Of a DNA stretch of 59,768 nt, positions 53,427 to 59,768 are shown piece after piece. This DNA comes from an uncultured Lachnospiraceae bacterium (GTDB lineage Bacteria; Bacillota; Clostridia; Lachnospirales; Lachnospiraceae). The stretch is taken from positions 1 to 59,768 of the forward strand of contig CANQPJ010000012.1 of the NCBI GenBank assembly GCA_947625755.1, read 5' to 3'. The translations under genes and the position numbers were made by a program. Every line of letters begins with the position of its first letter. The stretch's first letter is position 1. A model generated the notes under the pieces. That model made no database searches and was not told where the DNA came from. It saw nothing but the letters and a program-made list of their open reading frames with translations.

Positions 53427-53458
53427 CAAAAAAAGAGCGATACATTTTGTACCGCCCT
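53427..53458 (-). terminator. Terminator of the primase-RecD2 operon
   Basis: Stem GGGCGGTACA with TGTATCGCTC (two G-U pairs), 4-base loop, followed by TTTTTTTG on the minus strand, 6 bases after the stop codon. Confidence 0.88.
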
Positions 53459-53464
53459 TATCCT

Positions 53465-55738
53465 TTAACCGATAAATGAAAGCTGTCTAAATTCCTCCTG
53501 CTTCCTTTTTTCACGCATATGTTTCTGATATTCGCATTGAATCTGCCATCGCAATAAGGTATTTCTCTGTTCCGTCTTGTTGTTGAGGATTGCTTTGCCT
53601 AAAGCCGACCTGTCTCCAACAATTACAACATTGCCTTTTGCTCTGGATACGGCTGTGTAAATGATTGACTTTTTAAGCATTACTGAAAAAAGATTGCTCA
53701 TAGGGATTATAACCGTCAAAGCCTCTGAACCCTGTGCTTTATGCACCGTTGTTGCATATGCCAGCTCCAGCATTTCCATATCATCATGACCGGAATATTC
53801 TTTCCGTCCCACTCCTTCATAATTTACCGTGACAGAACTGTCATTTTCCATTCCGTATTTAAGTTCTGAAACGTAACCGATGTCGCCATTAGACAAAGAC
53901 AGATTATCCTCCGTTGTGATGTTTTTCATCTGCATTACCTTATCACCTTTGCAGAAACGCTTTCCTGCGGCTTTTACCGCAGATTTTCCTGCATTGACAT
54001 TGATATTTTTCTGTAATGCTTCATTTAACCGGTCGGAACCTATCTCTGTTCTTTTCCTGAAGGGAGAGAGTAAAAAAATTGAATCCAAATCATTATGATT
54101 TCTTTTCAGGTAATACTTATATATATCAATGCACTTATCCCTTATATCCGTCTCACCGGAAGCATCAATAATTTTAAAGGTGTTTCCTTCAATCAGATTC
54201 GGATTTCCATTGTTAATTCTTTCTGCATTTATAAAAATCAGGTCATTTTCATTCTGCCTGAACGGTGTGTCAAGAACTGTTGCAGGAATAATCCCGGATT
54301 GAATCAGTTCTGCAAAAACATTTCCTGCACCGATTGAGGGCAGTTGGTCTTTATCTCCGACAAATACAATCGTGCAGTCATCCGTTAATTGAGAGCATAA
54401 TATGGAAAATATCCTCTGGTCAACCATAGACATCTCATCAACGATAACCATGTCCGCATCTAATTTTAAATCTGAATTGTAACAATCCAAATCACTATCA
54501 GAACGCAGTCCCAGTGCTGAATGCATTGTACATGCTGCATGATTCGTCGTTTCAGACATCCGCCTTGCAGCTCTCCCTGTTGGTGCCATCAGCAGAATAC
54601 GATTCTTTGGATAAAACTCTCTGTATACTTTCAATATCATATTTAATACGGTAGTTTTTCCCCTTCCGGGACCGCCGGTTACAATACTTACCTTTTTTGT
54701 CAGCGCATACCTGACTGCCTGTTTCTGCATTTCTGCCAATGCGATTCCTTCCAGCTTTTCGTGCTTGCAGATTGATTTTTCAATATCCGATACACGGATG
54801 CTGATGTCTTTTTTATCATTGCAAAGCATCTGTACAAGTTTTTTTGCTGAAACTTTTTCGGCAAAATAGTTTCCTTTCAGGTAAAACCCCATGCCGTCAG
54901 TAAAAGGAACAAAGAATATCTCTTTTCTTTTTACCATCCAGTTTAAAACTTTTTTTATTTCCTGACTGCTGACAGTTGATTTTTTATAGGTTAATATTTT
55001 TTTAGCCTTGTCCAGTAACTGATTTGTAAACAGAAATAAATGTCCTTTCCCCATGCCTTCTAAAAGGCTTTGTTTGATACCTGCTTCAATCCGATTGATG
55101 TCGTTGTAAGAGAAAGGGTATTCTTCACAGTTTTCCGCAATACTGTCAGCAGCATAGAAATCAATACCGGAAATCTGCATGACATCATATGGTCTTTTCT
55201 TTAATGTTTCCAGTGTTTTTTCTTTAAAATAATTTCTTATTTTAAGCAGTTTGCTCTGCGATACGCTGACATTGTTTCCGATAAAGGAAAGCATTTCCCG
55301 AAAATCCCTCGAATTTTTCCACTGCTTTGCAGGCGTATCAAGGTCTTTTGGCATATTGCGGATTTCCCTAATACGCATAAAATCCGTATCTAATACGTGT
55401 AAGGTGTCTTTTCCATATCTTTCAACAATCCTTTCCGCCTTCTTTTTTCCAATGCCTCTCAACTTGCAGGATAAAATCAGATCTATTATCCCGTTTCTGT
55501 CCTTTGGATCTTCCTCCTCAAATTTTTTGACAATATATTGCTTTCCATATTTTCCGGATTCCTTTTCCTCCAATTCAGCAATAAATATGCGATTTTTCTT
55601 TGTAGGGAGAAAATATCCCACACAGGTAAGAGAGCAGGTAATTGCCCTGCCCTTTTCATTCAGTTCATCACATAAAAGAACCGTATATCCGTTATCGCTT
55701 TCAAACCGGCAGCTTACAACATTAAGTCTTTTTTTCAT
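53465..55738 (-). CDS. RecD2-like ATP-dependent DNA helicase
   Basis: A 757-residue superfamily 1B helicase of the RecD2/TraA group, a 5'-3' helicase expected to work in the element's replication or recombination. Seen: N-terminal OB strand VVSCRFESDNGYTVLLCDE, helix-hairpin-helix CKLRGIGKKKAERIVERYG, Walker A TGGPGRGKTT (about 355), MAPTGRAARRMSE, Walker B VIVDEMSMVD, VGDKDQLPSIGAGNVF, TPFRQ, and the C-terminal ATTVHKAQGSEALTVI with YTAVSRAKGNVVI. Normal RecD2 length. Its ATG shares a base with the TGA stop of the gene upstream, so translation is coupled. Last gene of a three-gene unit with the primase-like gene. Confidence 0.93.
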   Translation of the reverse strand: MKKRLNVVSCRFESDNGYTVLLCDELNEKGRAITCSLTCVGYFLPTKKNRIFIAELEEKESGKYGKQYIVKKFEEEDPKDRNGIIDLILSCKLRGIGKKKAERIVERYGKDTLHVLDTDFMRIREIRNMPKDLDTPAKQWKNSRDFREMLSFIGNNVSVSQSKLLKIRNYFKEKTLETLKKRPYDVMQISGIDFYAADSIAENCEEYPFSYNDINRIEAGIKQSLLEGMGKGHLFLFTNQLLDKAKKILTYKKSTVSSQEIKKVLNWMVKRKEIFFVPFTDGMGFYLKGNYFAEKVSAKKLVQMLCNDKKDISIRVSDIEKSICKHEKLEGIALAEMQKQAVRYALTKKVSIVTGGPGRGKTTVLNMILKVYREFYPKNRILLMAPTGRAARRMSETTNHAACTMHSALGLRSDSDLDCYNSDLKLDADMVIVDEMSMVDQRIFSILCSQLTDDCTIVFVGDKDQLPSIGAGNVFAELIQSGIIPATVLDTPFRQNENDLIFINAERINNGNPNLIEGNTFKIIDASGETDIRDKCIDIYKYYLKRNHNDLDSIFLLSPFRKRTEIGSDRLNEALQKNINVNAGKSAVKAAGKRFCKGDKVMQMKNITTEDNLSLSNGDIGYVSELKYGMENDSSVTVNYEGVGRKEYSGHDDMEMLELAYATTVHKAQGSEALTVIIPMSNLFSVMLKKSIIYTAVSRAKGNVVIVGDRSALGKAILNNKTEQRNTLLRWQIQCEYQKHMREKRKQEEFRQLSFIG

Positions 55739-56184
55739 CAGATAATCTCCCTTCTATATAAGATGGTATCTGCCTCTGTTTTTGTACGCTCCTCGATTCG
55801 GAGTTTTCCCGCCTTAATCATAAACAGATTAATGATTCTGCTTCTGCACGGGATTCCTTTTAAGACGAAAACTCTTTTACCTGTACTGACAGCCTTGCGC
55901 AGCTCTATTGCCATTCCTTTCGATAACCTTAATCCGCAGAGAATGATTGCATCCGATTTATTTAGAAGTTCCAGCCCTATCTCCAGTCCAACTTCCCGTT
56001 CTTCAGGAATATTATCATTGAGCAATGCCGGTACATACCCCTGTACTGCGCGGTTTCTTTCTCCTGTAAGCTGATTAAGTGCCAATTCATATGCCCTTGC
56101 TTTTTTCATATTTCTTCTTATTCCTCTGTCCGTTGGTGCATTGAGCGGACTTGCCACATACCCCAACCTGTACATTTTATACAT
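55738..56184 (-). CDS. Nucleoside 2-deoxyribosyltransferase-like (DUF4406/DUF7768-type) protein
   Basis: A 148-residue Rossmann-like protein. Seen: N-terminal strand GYVASPLNA, RNMKKARAYELALNQLTG, VPALL, and EIGLELLNKSDAIILCGLRL followed by KGMAIELRKAVSTGKRVFVL, the pattern of phage DUF4406/2-deoxyribosyltransferase-like proteins, where the paired Asp and Glu form the nucleoside pocket. A role in nucleotide salvage or modification is inference. It overlaps the upstream primase-like gene by 8 bases and the downstream helicase by 1 base. Confidence 0.7.
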   Translation of the reverse strand: MYKMYRLGYVASPLNAPTDRGIRRNMKKARAYELALNQLTGERNRAVQGYVPALLNDNIPEEREVGLEIGLELLNKSDAIILCGLRLSKGMAIELRKAVSTGKRVFVLKGIPCRSRIINLFMIKAGKLRIEERTKTEADTILYRREII

Positions 56185-57388
56185 TATTACACCCTCTTTC
56201 CTTTTTAAGAAACATTACATAGTCGTCCAATCCCTTGAGTTTTTCATTCCAGAATCCATTCTCATCCATATCCCACTTCAATCGTTCATAAGATAAGTGA
56301 AATTCTTTTGCTGTTTCCTCAAGATGTTTTGAACCGGCTTTTAAATTTCCTATCTTTCTTTGCTTTTGTCTGCACATACATTTAATAAGGTCTCCCTTGT
56401 GTTCACAGGTTTTGCATCTGCTTTTCTTGTAATTTTCATTGCATATAGGATTTGTAAACTCATCCATATCATAAGCATTGTAGATGCACGTAACACCTCT
56501 GTCTGCAAGTCTTGCTATCATATTGCGCATGTTTTTGTAATTAACGACACCTGCAACACCGACAAATGCGATATTTTCACTGCGGTTGAAGCAGTGACAT
56601 ACGTTTGCCTTTAATATTCCATCAACAACTACAATATTTTTTGCATGACCGGAACCGAAATATGCACATGGGCTGCCCGAACCACAGCCTTTTTCTTTCC
56701 CCTTGGATGAAAACCACAGGTACTTTTGACCGTTTTTCGGTTTATCCAAACGTATTTGAAATCCCTGAATCTTTCCTGTTTCATCAGGGCAGATACAAAA
56801 ATATCCTTCCATTCCCCATGTATTCATTCTCCATTCAGCCTTTGATGTGTCATAATAAAATCCCGGAATATTGGCAAGATTATAGCCTTTTTTTTGTAAA
56901 TTTCGACATATTTCGCCATTTTTAGAATTATCTACGGAACAAAAACCATATGCCTTAATCTGTTTTTCGGTAAGACCTCTTTTTTCCAGCGATTCTTTAT
57001 GAATCTCTGACAAAGACATGGACTGGATCAGTCCGCAGTATACCCTGTCCAATTTTTTGACAGGCATTTTTATTTCTTTTCTTTGCAACACGTCCATATC
57101 CGTCCGTAACCTGCTTACATAACCGGAACCAAACATATTTCTTAACTCTCTTGCGGCGATTTGAGTTCTGCGTTTCCCGTCCGCACTCTGAATATTAAAA
57201 AGATCGGCATAAACGGTATAGTAGTTCCCTTTGTGACCACAGTGAAAGCAATTAAAATATCTATCCGTTATATTACAGGCTAGTTTTTCCGTCCCGCAGA
57301 ATGGGCATTTAATATAACCCTTGCTTTTTTGTATGTACTGCCAGCCCAAACGGTCGGCAATATCATACATTGTAAAATTCTCCTGCAT
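56177..57388 (-). CDS. CHC2 zinc-finger/TOPRIM primase-like protein
   Basis: A 403-residue DnaG-related protein. Seen: the CHC2-type zinc finger KCPFCGTEK and YFNCFHCGHKGNYYTVYADL near residues 22-52, ITGFCSVD-like fold entry EKQIKAYGFCSVDNSKNG, GYFCICPDETGKIQGFQIRL, a TOPRIM-like stretch NIVVVDGILKANVCHCF and CIYNAYDMDEF, and a further zinc site CNENYKKSRCKTC. Close to DUF3854-type plasmid primases; no RNA polymerase core acid set could be confirmed, so activity is open. GGAGG precedes the ATG. First gene of the unit with the deoxyribosyltransferase-like protein and RecD2-like helicase. Confidence 0.8.
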   Translation of the reverse strand: MQENFTMYDIADRLGWQYIQKSKGYIKCPFCGTEKLACNITDRYFNCFHCGHKGNYYTVYADLFNIQSADGKRRTQIAARELRNMFGSGYVSRLRTDMDVLQRKEIKMPVKKLDRVYCGLIQSMSLSEIHKESLEKRGLTEKQIKAYGFCSVDNSKNGEICRNLQKKGYNLANIPGFYYDTSKAEWRMNTWGMEGYFCICPDETGKIQGFQIRLDKPKNGQKYLWFSSKGKEKGCGSGSPCAYFGSGHAKNIVVVDGILKANVCHCFNRSENIAFVGVAGVVNYKNMRNMIARLADRGVTCIYNAYDMDEFTNPICNENYKKSRCKTCEHKGDLIKCMCRQKQRKIGNLKAGSKHLEETAKEFHLSYERLKWDMDENGFWNEKLKGLDDYVMFLKKERGCNNV

Positions 57389-57414
57389 ATCTCATTACCT
57401 CCGTCTGTTAATGC

Positions 57415-57452
57415 AAAAGGGAGAAAGACCGATAAACTAATCTTCCTCCCTT
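57415..57452 (-). terminator. Terminator of the ERF-like gene
   Basis: Imperfect stem AAGGGAG-GAAGA with TCTT-CTCCCTTTT on the minus strand, 11 bases beyond the stop codon. Confidence 0.7.
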
Positions 57453-57462
57453 AAAATAAACA

Positions 57463-58536
57463 TTATGCTGCAAGATTAAACTTTTTAACTGCAAGAACAC
57501 AGGCTTTTGCAAAATCCGGTGCCTTTTCTTCAAAGTTTTTCGTGTGAGATGCCACATAAATAAGACATTTTCTGGCTGTGATTTCGTCATTTGTAGAATT
57601 TGAAATCGCCATAGCGCAAATTTCTTCAAATGTCTTGCCAACAATAGCCTTACTCCTGACCGGACAAATCACATTGGCAAACGATTTTATCTCGCTGTCT
57701 GAAGAAACAACTTCCTCGGAAGGCTCCGTTTCTTCCTTAACGCTTTCTTCCTGCGTTTTTTCCTGTATTTCCCCAGCTTCCAAAGCGGCAGCATTTTCTT
57801 TCACAGTTTCCTTGGCTGCCGAAGGTTCGATTGGTTCAGCCGAAATCGGTTTATTCATCGAATTGGCATCGCCAAATGCTTCTTTGGGTAATTCCAAAGG
57901 TTTTCCGCCATCTGCGTCACAATCAATATTCTTATCAATCTGTTGAACAACTTCATTAGAAGGAACCGGCGGTTTCAGTTTAACAACAGGATTTACAATG
58001 ACAGGTTCCATTTCAGGAACATTTTCTTTCATTGCTTTATCAGGTTTTTTATTTGTGTTCGCAGATTTCACTTCCTCTGCATTGGAATCCGTCACCAAAC
58101 AAAACGTATTGCCGACAAAATTCTTAAAAGCGTCAGCTTCAGCCAAGGTGACAGACGAACTTCCCCAATCGGCTCCTTCACCTCTTCCGGTTCCTACAAT
58201 GTAACTGCCGTCTTCAAGAGACTGAAGAATATATTGATTTTCAACCACGTCTACATTGACCCATGTACCAAATTTATTCTGTTTTCTATCCCGGAAAAAT
58301 TTTATTGCGGATACCTTTCTAATCATACACTTGTTTTCAAGTAACAGTGGTTTAAGAGCTTCTCTTAAATCACCAATCTGAATATAAGTAAATATTATTT
58401 CTCCGGTATCGTCATTCATCTTTTTGCCGTTCTTTGGAACATTTAACTTTTCCATAATATTAAGAACCGCCGAAAAAACCTTTCCTTCCTTAAAACAAAA
58501 ACCATTCGTTACCTCTGTGCTTTCATAACTACTCAT
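57463..58536 (-). CDS. ERF-like single-strand annealing protein
   Basis: A 357-residue protein whose N-terminal 140 residues fit the ERF recombinase family: FSAVLNIMEKLNVPKNG, IIFTYIQIGDLREALKPLLL, ENQYILQSLEDGSYIVGTGR, GADWGSSSVTLAEADAFKNF and FCLVTDSN, the last part corresponding to the GxGxDxGDKA block of ERF with altered residues. A long Glu/Pro/Ala-rich linker (about 150-280) and a small C-terminal domain (FANVICPVRSKAIVGKTFEE ICAMAISN, shown in two parts) follow. ERF pairs with an exonuclease, here probably the YqaJ protein. ATG at 58536 follows AAAGGAG by 10 bases. The GAC-type weak hairpin at 58568-58590 lies before it. Confidence 0.75.
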   Translation of the reverse strand: MSSYESTEVTNGFCFKEGKVFSAVLNIMEKLNVPKNGKKMNDDTGEIIFTYIQIGDLREALKPLLLENKCMIRKVSAIKFFRDRKQNKFGTWVNVDVVENQYILQSLEDGSYIVGTGRGEGADWGSSSVTLAEADAFKNFVGNTFCLVTDSNAEEVKSANTNKKPDKAMKENVPEMEPVIVNPVVKLKPPVPSNEVVQQIDKNIDCDADGGKPLELPKEAFGDANSMNKPISAEPIEPSAAKETVKENAAALEAGEIQEKTQEESVKEETEPSEEVVSSDSEIKSFANVICPVRSKAIVGKTFEEICAMAISNSTNDEITARKCLIYVASHTKNFEEKAPDFAKACVLAVKKFNLAA

Positions 58537-58610
58537 AATGTGCACACTCCTTTCTTTTTTGCAATAAAAAAAGACGCGCTAGACGTCCATTCCAATAAAT
58601 ATCACTTTTT

Positions 58611-58826
58611 TTACAATTTTAAAAAATCATCTAATTCTAAATCTGCCTGTATCAGTATGCTTCTCAAGGTGCCTTTGGCTATTTCGCTGTGCATCGGAAT
58701 AATCACCACATGAATACCATCTGAATATTTCCTGTGGCTTCCCTTTTGCGAAACGAACTCAAATCCTGCACTGACCAGCTTACGGATAACATCGTTTGGT
58801 TTTAAAACCGGATATTTTGACGGCAT
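58611..58826 (-). CDS. hicA: HicA-family toxin (mRNA interferase)
   Basis: A 71-residue HicA toxin with the double-stranded-RNA-binding-like fold. Seen: YPVLKPNDVIRKLVSAGFEF, SQKGSHRKYSDGIHVVIIPM with the catalytic His in GSHRKY, and the ending EIAKGTLRSILIQADLELDD. The family cleaves mRNA and is blocked by HicB. Its ATG overlaps the hicB stop codon. All key residues present. Confidence 0.92.
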   Translation of the reverse strand: MPSKYPVLKPNDVIRKLVSAGFEFVSQKGSHRKYSDGIHVVIIPMHSEIAKGTLRSILIQADLELDDFLKL

Positions 58827-59029
58827 TACACATTGACCTCTAAAGTGGTAAACAATACCTTTGCTTGAGCCAATGTTTCTTTTGGGGTATCCTCATAATA
58901 AAGTTCTAATGCTTCCTTGAGGTTCTCTAAAGCTGCATTTACTGTTTTCCCCTGTGATGCAACATGCGTGTTAATTTCTGTTGCAGTTATCCACTCATCT
59001 TCATATGAAACAATTACTGGACATACCAT
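58826..59029 (-). CDS. hicB: HicB-family antitoxin
   Basis: A 67-residue partial-length HicB, ATG at 59029 behind AGAGG (an upstream opening 12 codons earlier contains another start region but no family homology). Seen: PVIVSYEDEWITATEINTHV and GKTVNAALENLKEALELYYE, the RNase-H-like HicB fold. It lacks the C-terminal DNA-binding domain seen in many HicB proteins, so autoregulation may be weak or need another protein. Antitoxin before toxin, overlapping by one base. Confidence 0.88.
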   Translation of the reverse strand: MVCPVIVSYEDEWITATEINTHVASQGKTVNAALENLKEALELYYEDTPKETLAQAKVLFTTLEVNV

Positions 59030-59079
59030 GTTATTACCTCTCAAACTACCACTCCTTTCTTTCATGTTTTAAGAAAAGA

Positions 59080-59122
59080 GAATTATTATAAATTAATACT
59101 ATCACAACAATTCTCTTTCTTC
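59080..59122 (-). promoter_or_regulatory. Inverted repeat and promoter candidate upstream of hicBA
   Basis: On the minus strand TTGAAG and TAGTAT are 17 bases apart, a reasonable sigma-A promoter for hicBA. The same region contains the inverted repeat AAGAAAGAGAATT / AATTCTCTTTTCTT, so the promoter is embedded in a hairpin or operator-like palindrome. Confidence 0.45.
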
Positions 59123-59153
59123 AATAAAATAAAATTGTAAAAAAAAGTAAAAA

Positions 59154-59212
59154 AATAAGACTGGTAAAGTCATTAACAACAAATGCTGTAAGCCTCTATC
59201 AATCTCTTTATA
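59154..59212 (-). ncRNA. Candidate structured RNA/DNA element, copy 2
   Basis: Minus-strand sequence of 59 nt, gapless relative to 51910-51968: shared GATTGATAGAGGC, AATGAC-or-TATGAC with a 7-base loop and GTC, then TTATT. Followed by T-run (TTATTTTTTTAC) and by TTGAAGAAAG, as is copy 1. It lies between the 2H phosphoesterase gene and hicBA. P1 pairing is weaker here than in copy 1. Class not recognised. Confidence 0.45.
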
Positions 59213-59238
59213 TATCATATAATAAAATTCTCTTTAAG

Positions 59239-59748
59239 TCAATAAAAAAGGCGTTTTTGACAGCGCAATGCAACAGTATAAATTTCCTCTACCGGAAACG
59301 GTACTTTGACCAACCCGATTGAAACGAATTCTCCACTCATTTTTCTAAACTCGCGTAAAATCAAGTCGCTCGCTTTGTAAAAAACTTCTTCGTCATCATC
59401 TTTGGTAAGAGCTAAAGTGCAATGCGGAGCCCATCTATTTGGATAATACCATTCCCAGCCAGTTGAATCAAAATCCTTTAAATGCTCATGCAAGTCTCTT
59501 TGAAATTGATACATACTATCGTTCATCATAGGTGATGCAAAAATTGTCCTTGTGTCAGTAAACATTCCAACAGAAGCGATATATGCCGGCATTGTTTTAT
59601 GTGTATGAGCAAAACTTTTTAATTGTTCAGAACATTTTGTTTCATCAACATCATTGAAACAAGCCAATGTAAGATGCGGTCTTGTTTTCCATTCTACTAC
59701 AATATATTTATGGTTAATATCCCTTACAGCCAGTAAGGAATTACCCAT
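59239..59748 (-). CDS. 2H phosphoesterase (2'-5' RNA ligase-like)
   Basis: A 169-residue 2H-superfamily protein with both catalytic HxT motifs: RPHLTLACF (about residue 24) and APHCTLALT (about residue 109). The family hydrolyses or ligates 2',3'- or 2',5'-linked RNA ends and some cyclic oligonucleotides, so it may trim RNA ends or degrade signalling nucleotides of host defence (inference). The ATG lacks a good ribosome site and the frame stays open to the window edge (codons before it read YSLSNK), so the true start may lie outside. Confidence 0.8.
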   Translation of the reverse strand: MGNSLLAVRDINHKYIVVEWKTRPHLTLACFNDVDETKCSEQLKSFAHTHKTMPAYIASVGMFTDTRTIFASPMMNDSMYQFQRDLHEHLKDFDSTGWEWYYPNRWAPHCTLALTKDDDEEVFYKASDLILREFRKMSGEFVSIGLVKVPFPVEEIYTVALRCQKRLFY

Positions 59749-59768
59749 CTTGTTGCTTAAGCTGTATA

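Larger units (their letters stand above)
43218..59768. mobile_element. Integrated mobile element, left end and interior (right end outside window)
   Basis: Boundary inferred from the broken GGGtGRT gene next to a tyrosine integrase. The content fits an integrative element or prophage: integrase, excisionase, YqaJ exonuclease, ERF-like protein, primase-like and RecD2-like proteins, HicBA, a 2H phosphoesterase, and many unknown small genes, nearly all on the minus strand and pointing towards the left end. No transfer, capsid or terminase genes are visible, so the type is open. All four copies of the G-rich 17-mer lie inside this segment and none elsewhere in the window. Confidence 0.8.

Noticed and set aside
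51908-59212. Integron attC (59-base) sites
   Set aside because: The length is similar but the RYYYAAC and GTTRRRY core sites are absent and no IntI-type integrase is present.

Overview
The window looks like the chromosome of a low-GC, spore-forming, anaerobic Clostridia species, most likely a Lachnospiraceae-type gut bacterium. The signs are a complete six-gene Rnf operon, spore genes (dipicolinate synthase, an alpha/beta-type small acid-soluble spore protein, a GerA-family germination protein), a groESL operon under a perfect CIRCE operator, and secreted proteins with lysine-rich FN3-like C-terminal domains. Strong AGGAGG-type ribosome sites and U-tract terminators are everywhere. No tRNA, rRNA, CRISPR array or insertion sequence was recognised.

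Positions 1 to about 43,140 are ordinary host chromosome. From left to right: a membrane zinc-ribbon protein, queH and a NUDIX hydrolase; a cell-division block (class B PBP, FtsW/RodA, U32 peptidase, ZapA); a secreted protein; the NusG_II - Gx transporter - ruvA - ruvB operon with apbE facing away from it; a GerA-family gene; the operon rnfCDGEAB; a YprB-like exonuclease, an SASP, murF, ddl and recG; a large secreted beta-helix protein; groESL; an OGG-type glycosylase; an LEA-like coiled coil; glnS; a 3D-domain protein; dpaA-dpaB-asnB behind a good sigma-K promoter match; a TetM-like GTPase fused to a YacP/Rae1-type NYN nuclease; and a small HD-domain protein followed by a 74-bp tandem repeat. 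ApbE is expected to attach FMN to RnfG and RnfD, so the apbE and rnf blocks belong together functionally.

From about 43,220 to the right edge the window holds an integrated mobile element whose far end is not seen. Its left boundary cuts what looks like the 3' end of a GGGtGRT-protein gene (remnant 43,140-43,226). Next to the boundary come a tyrosine integrase and, convergent to it, an excisionase at the end of a three-gene operon. The rest is a minus-strand replication/recombination module: YqaJ-type exonuclease, ERF-like annealing protein, CHC2/TOPRIM primase-like protein, RecD2-like helicase and a deoxyribosyltransferase-like protein, plus a HicBA toxin-antitoxin pair, a 2H phosphoesterase, two small PH-like proteins, an S1-like protein and several unknowns. 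No capsid, terminase or conjugation gene is visible, so prophage versus integrative element cannot be decided here.

The most unusual signals are in this element. A 17-base G-rich motif (GGGTGGTGGATGTGGTG) occurs four times, each upstream of a different element transcription unit (including integrase and the excisionase operon) and always on that unit's coding strand. Two 59-nt intergenic sequences align without gaps and look like copies of one structured RNA or DNA site; one lies before a terminator and an unannotated 21-residue cysteine-rich peptide. On the chromosome, the TetM-like/NYN fusion and the 74-bp repeat with 148-bp periodicity stand out.
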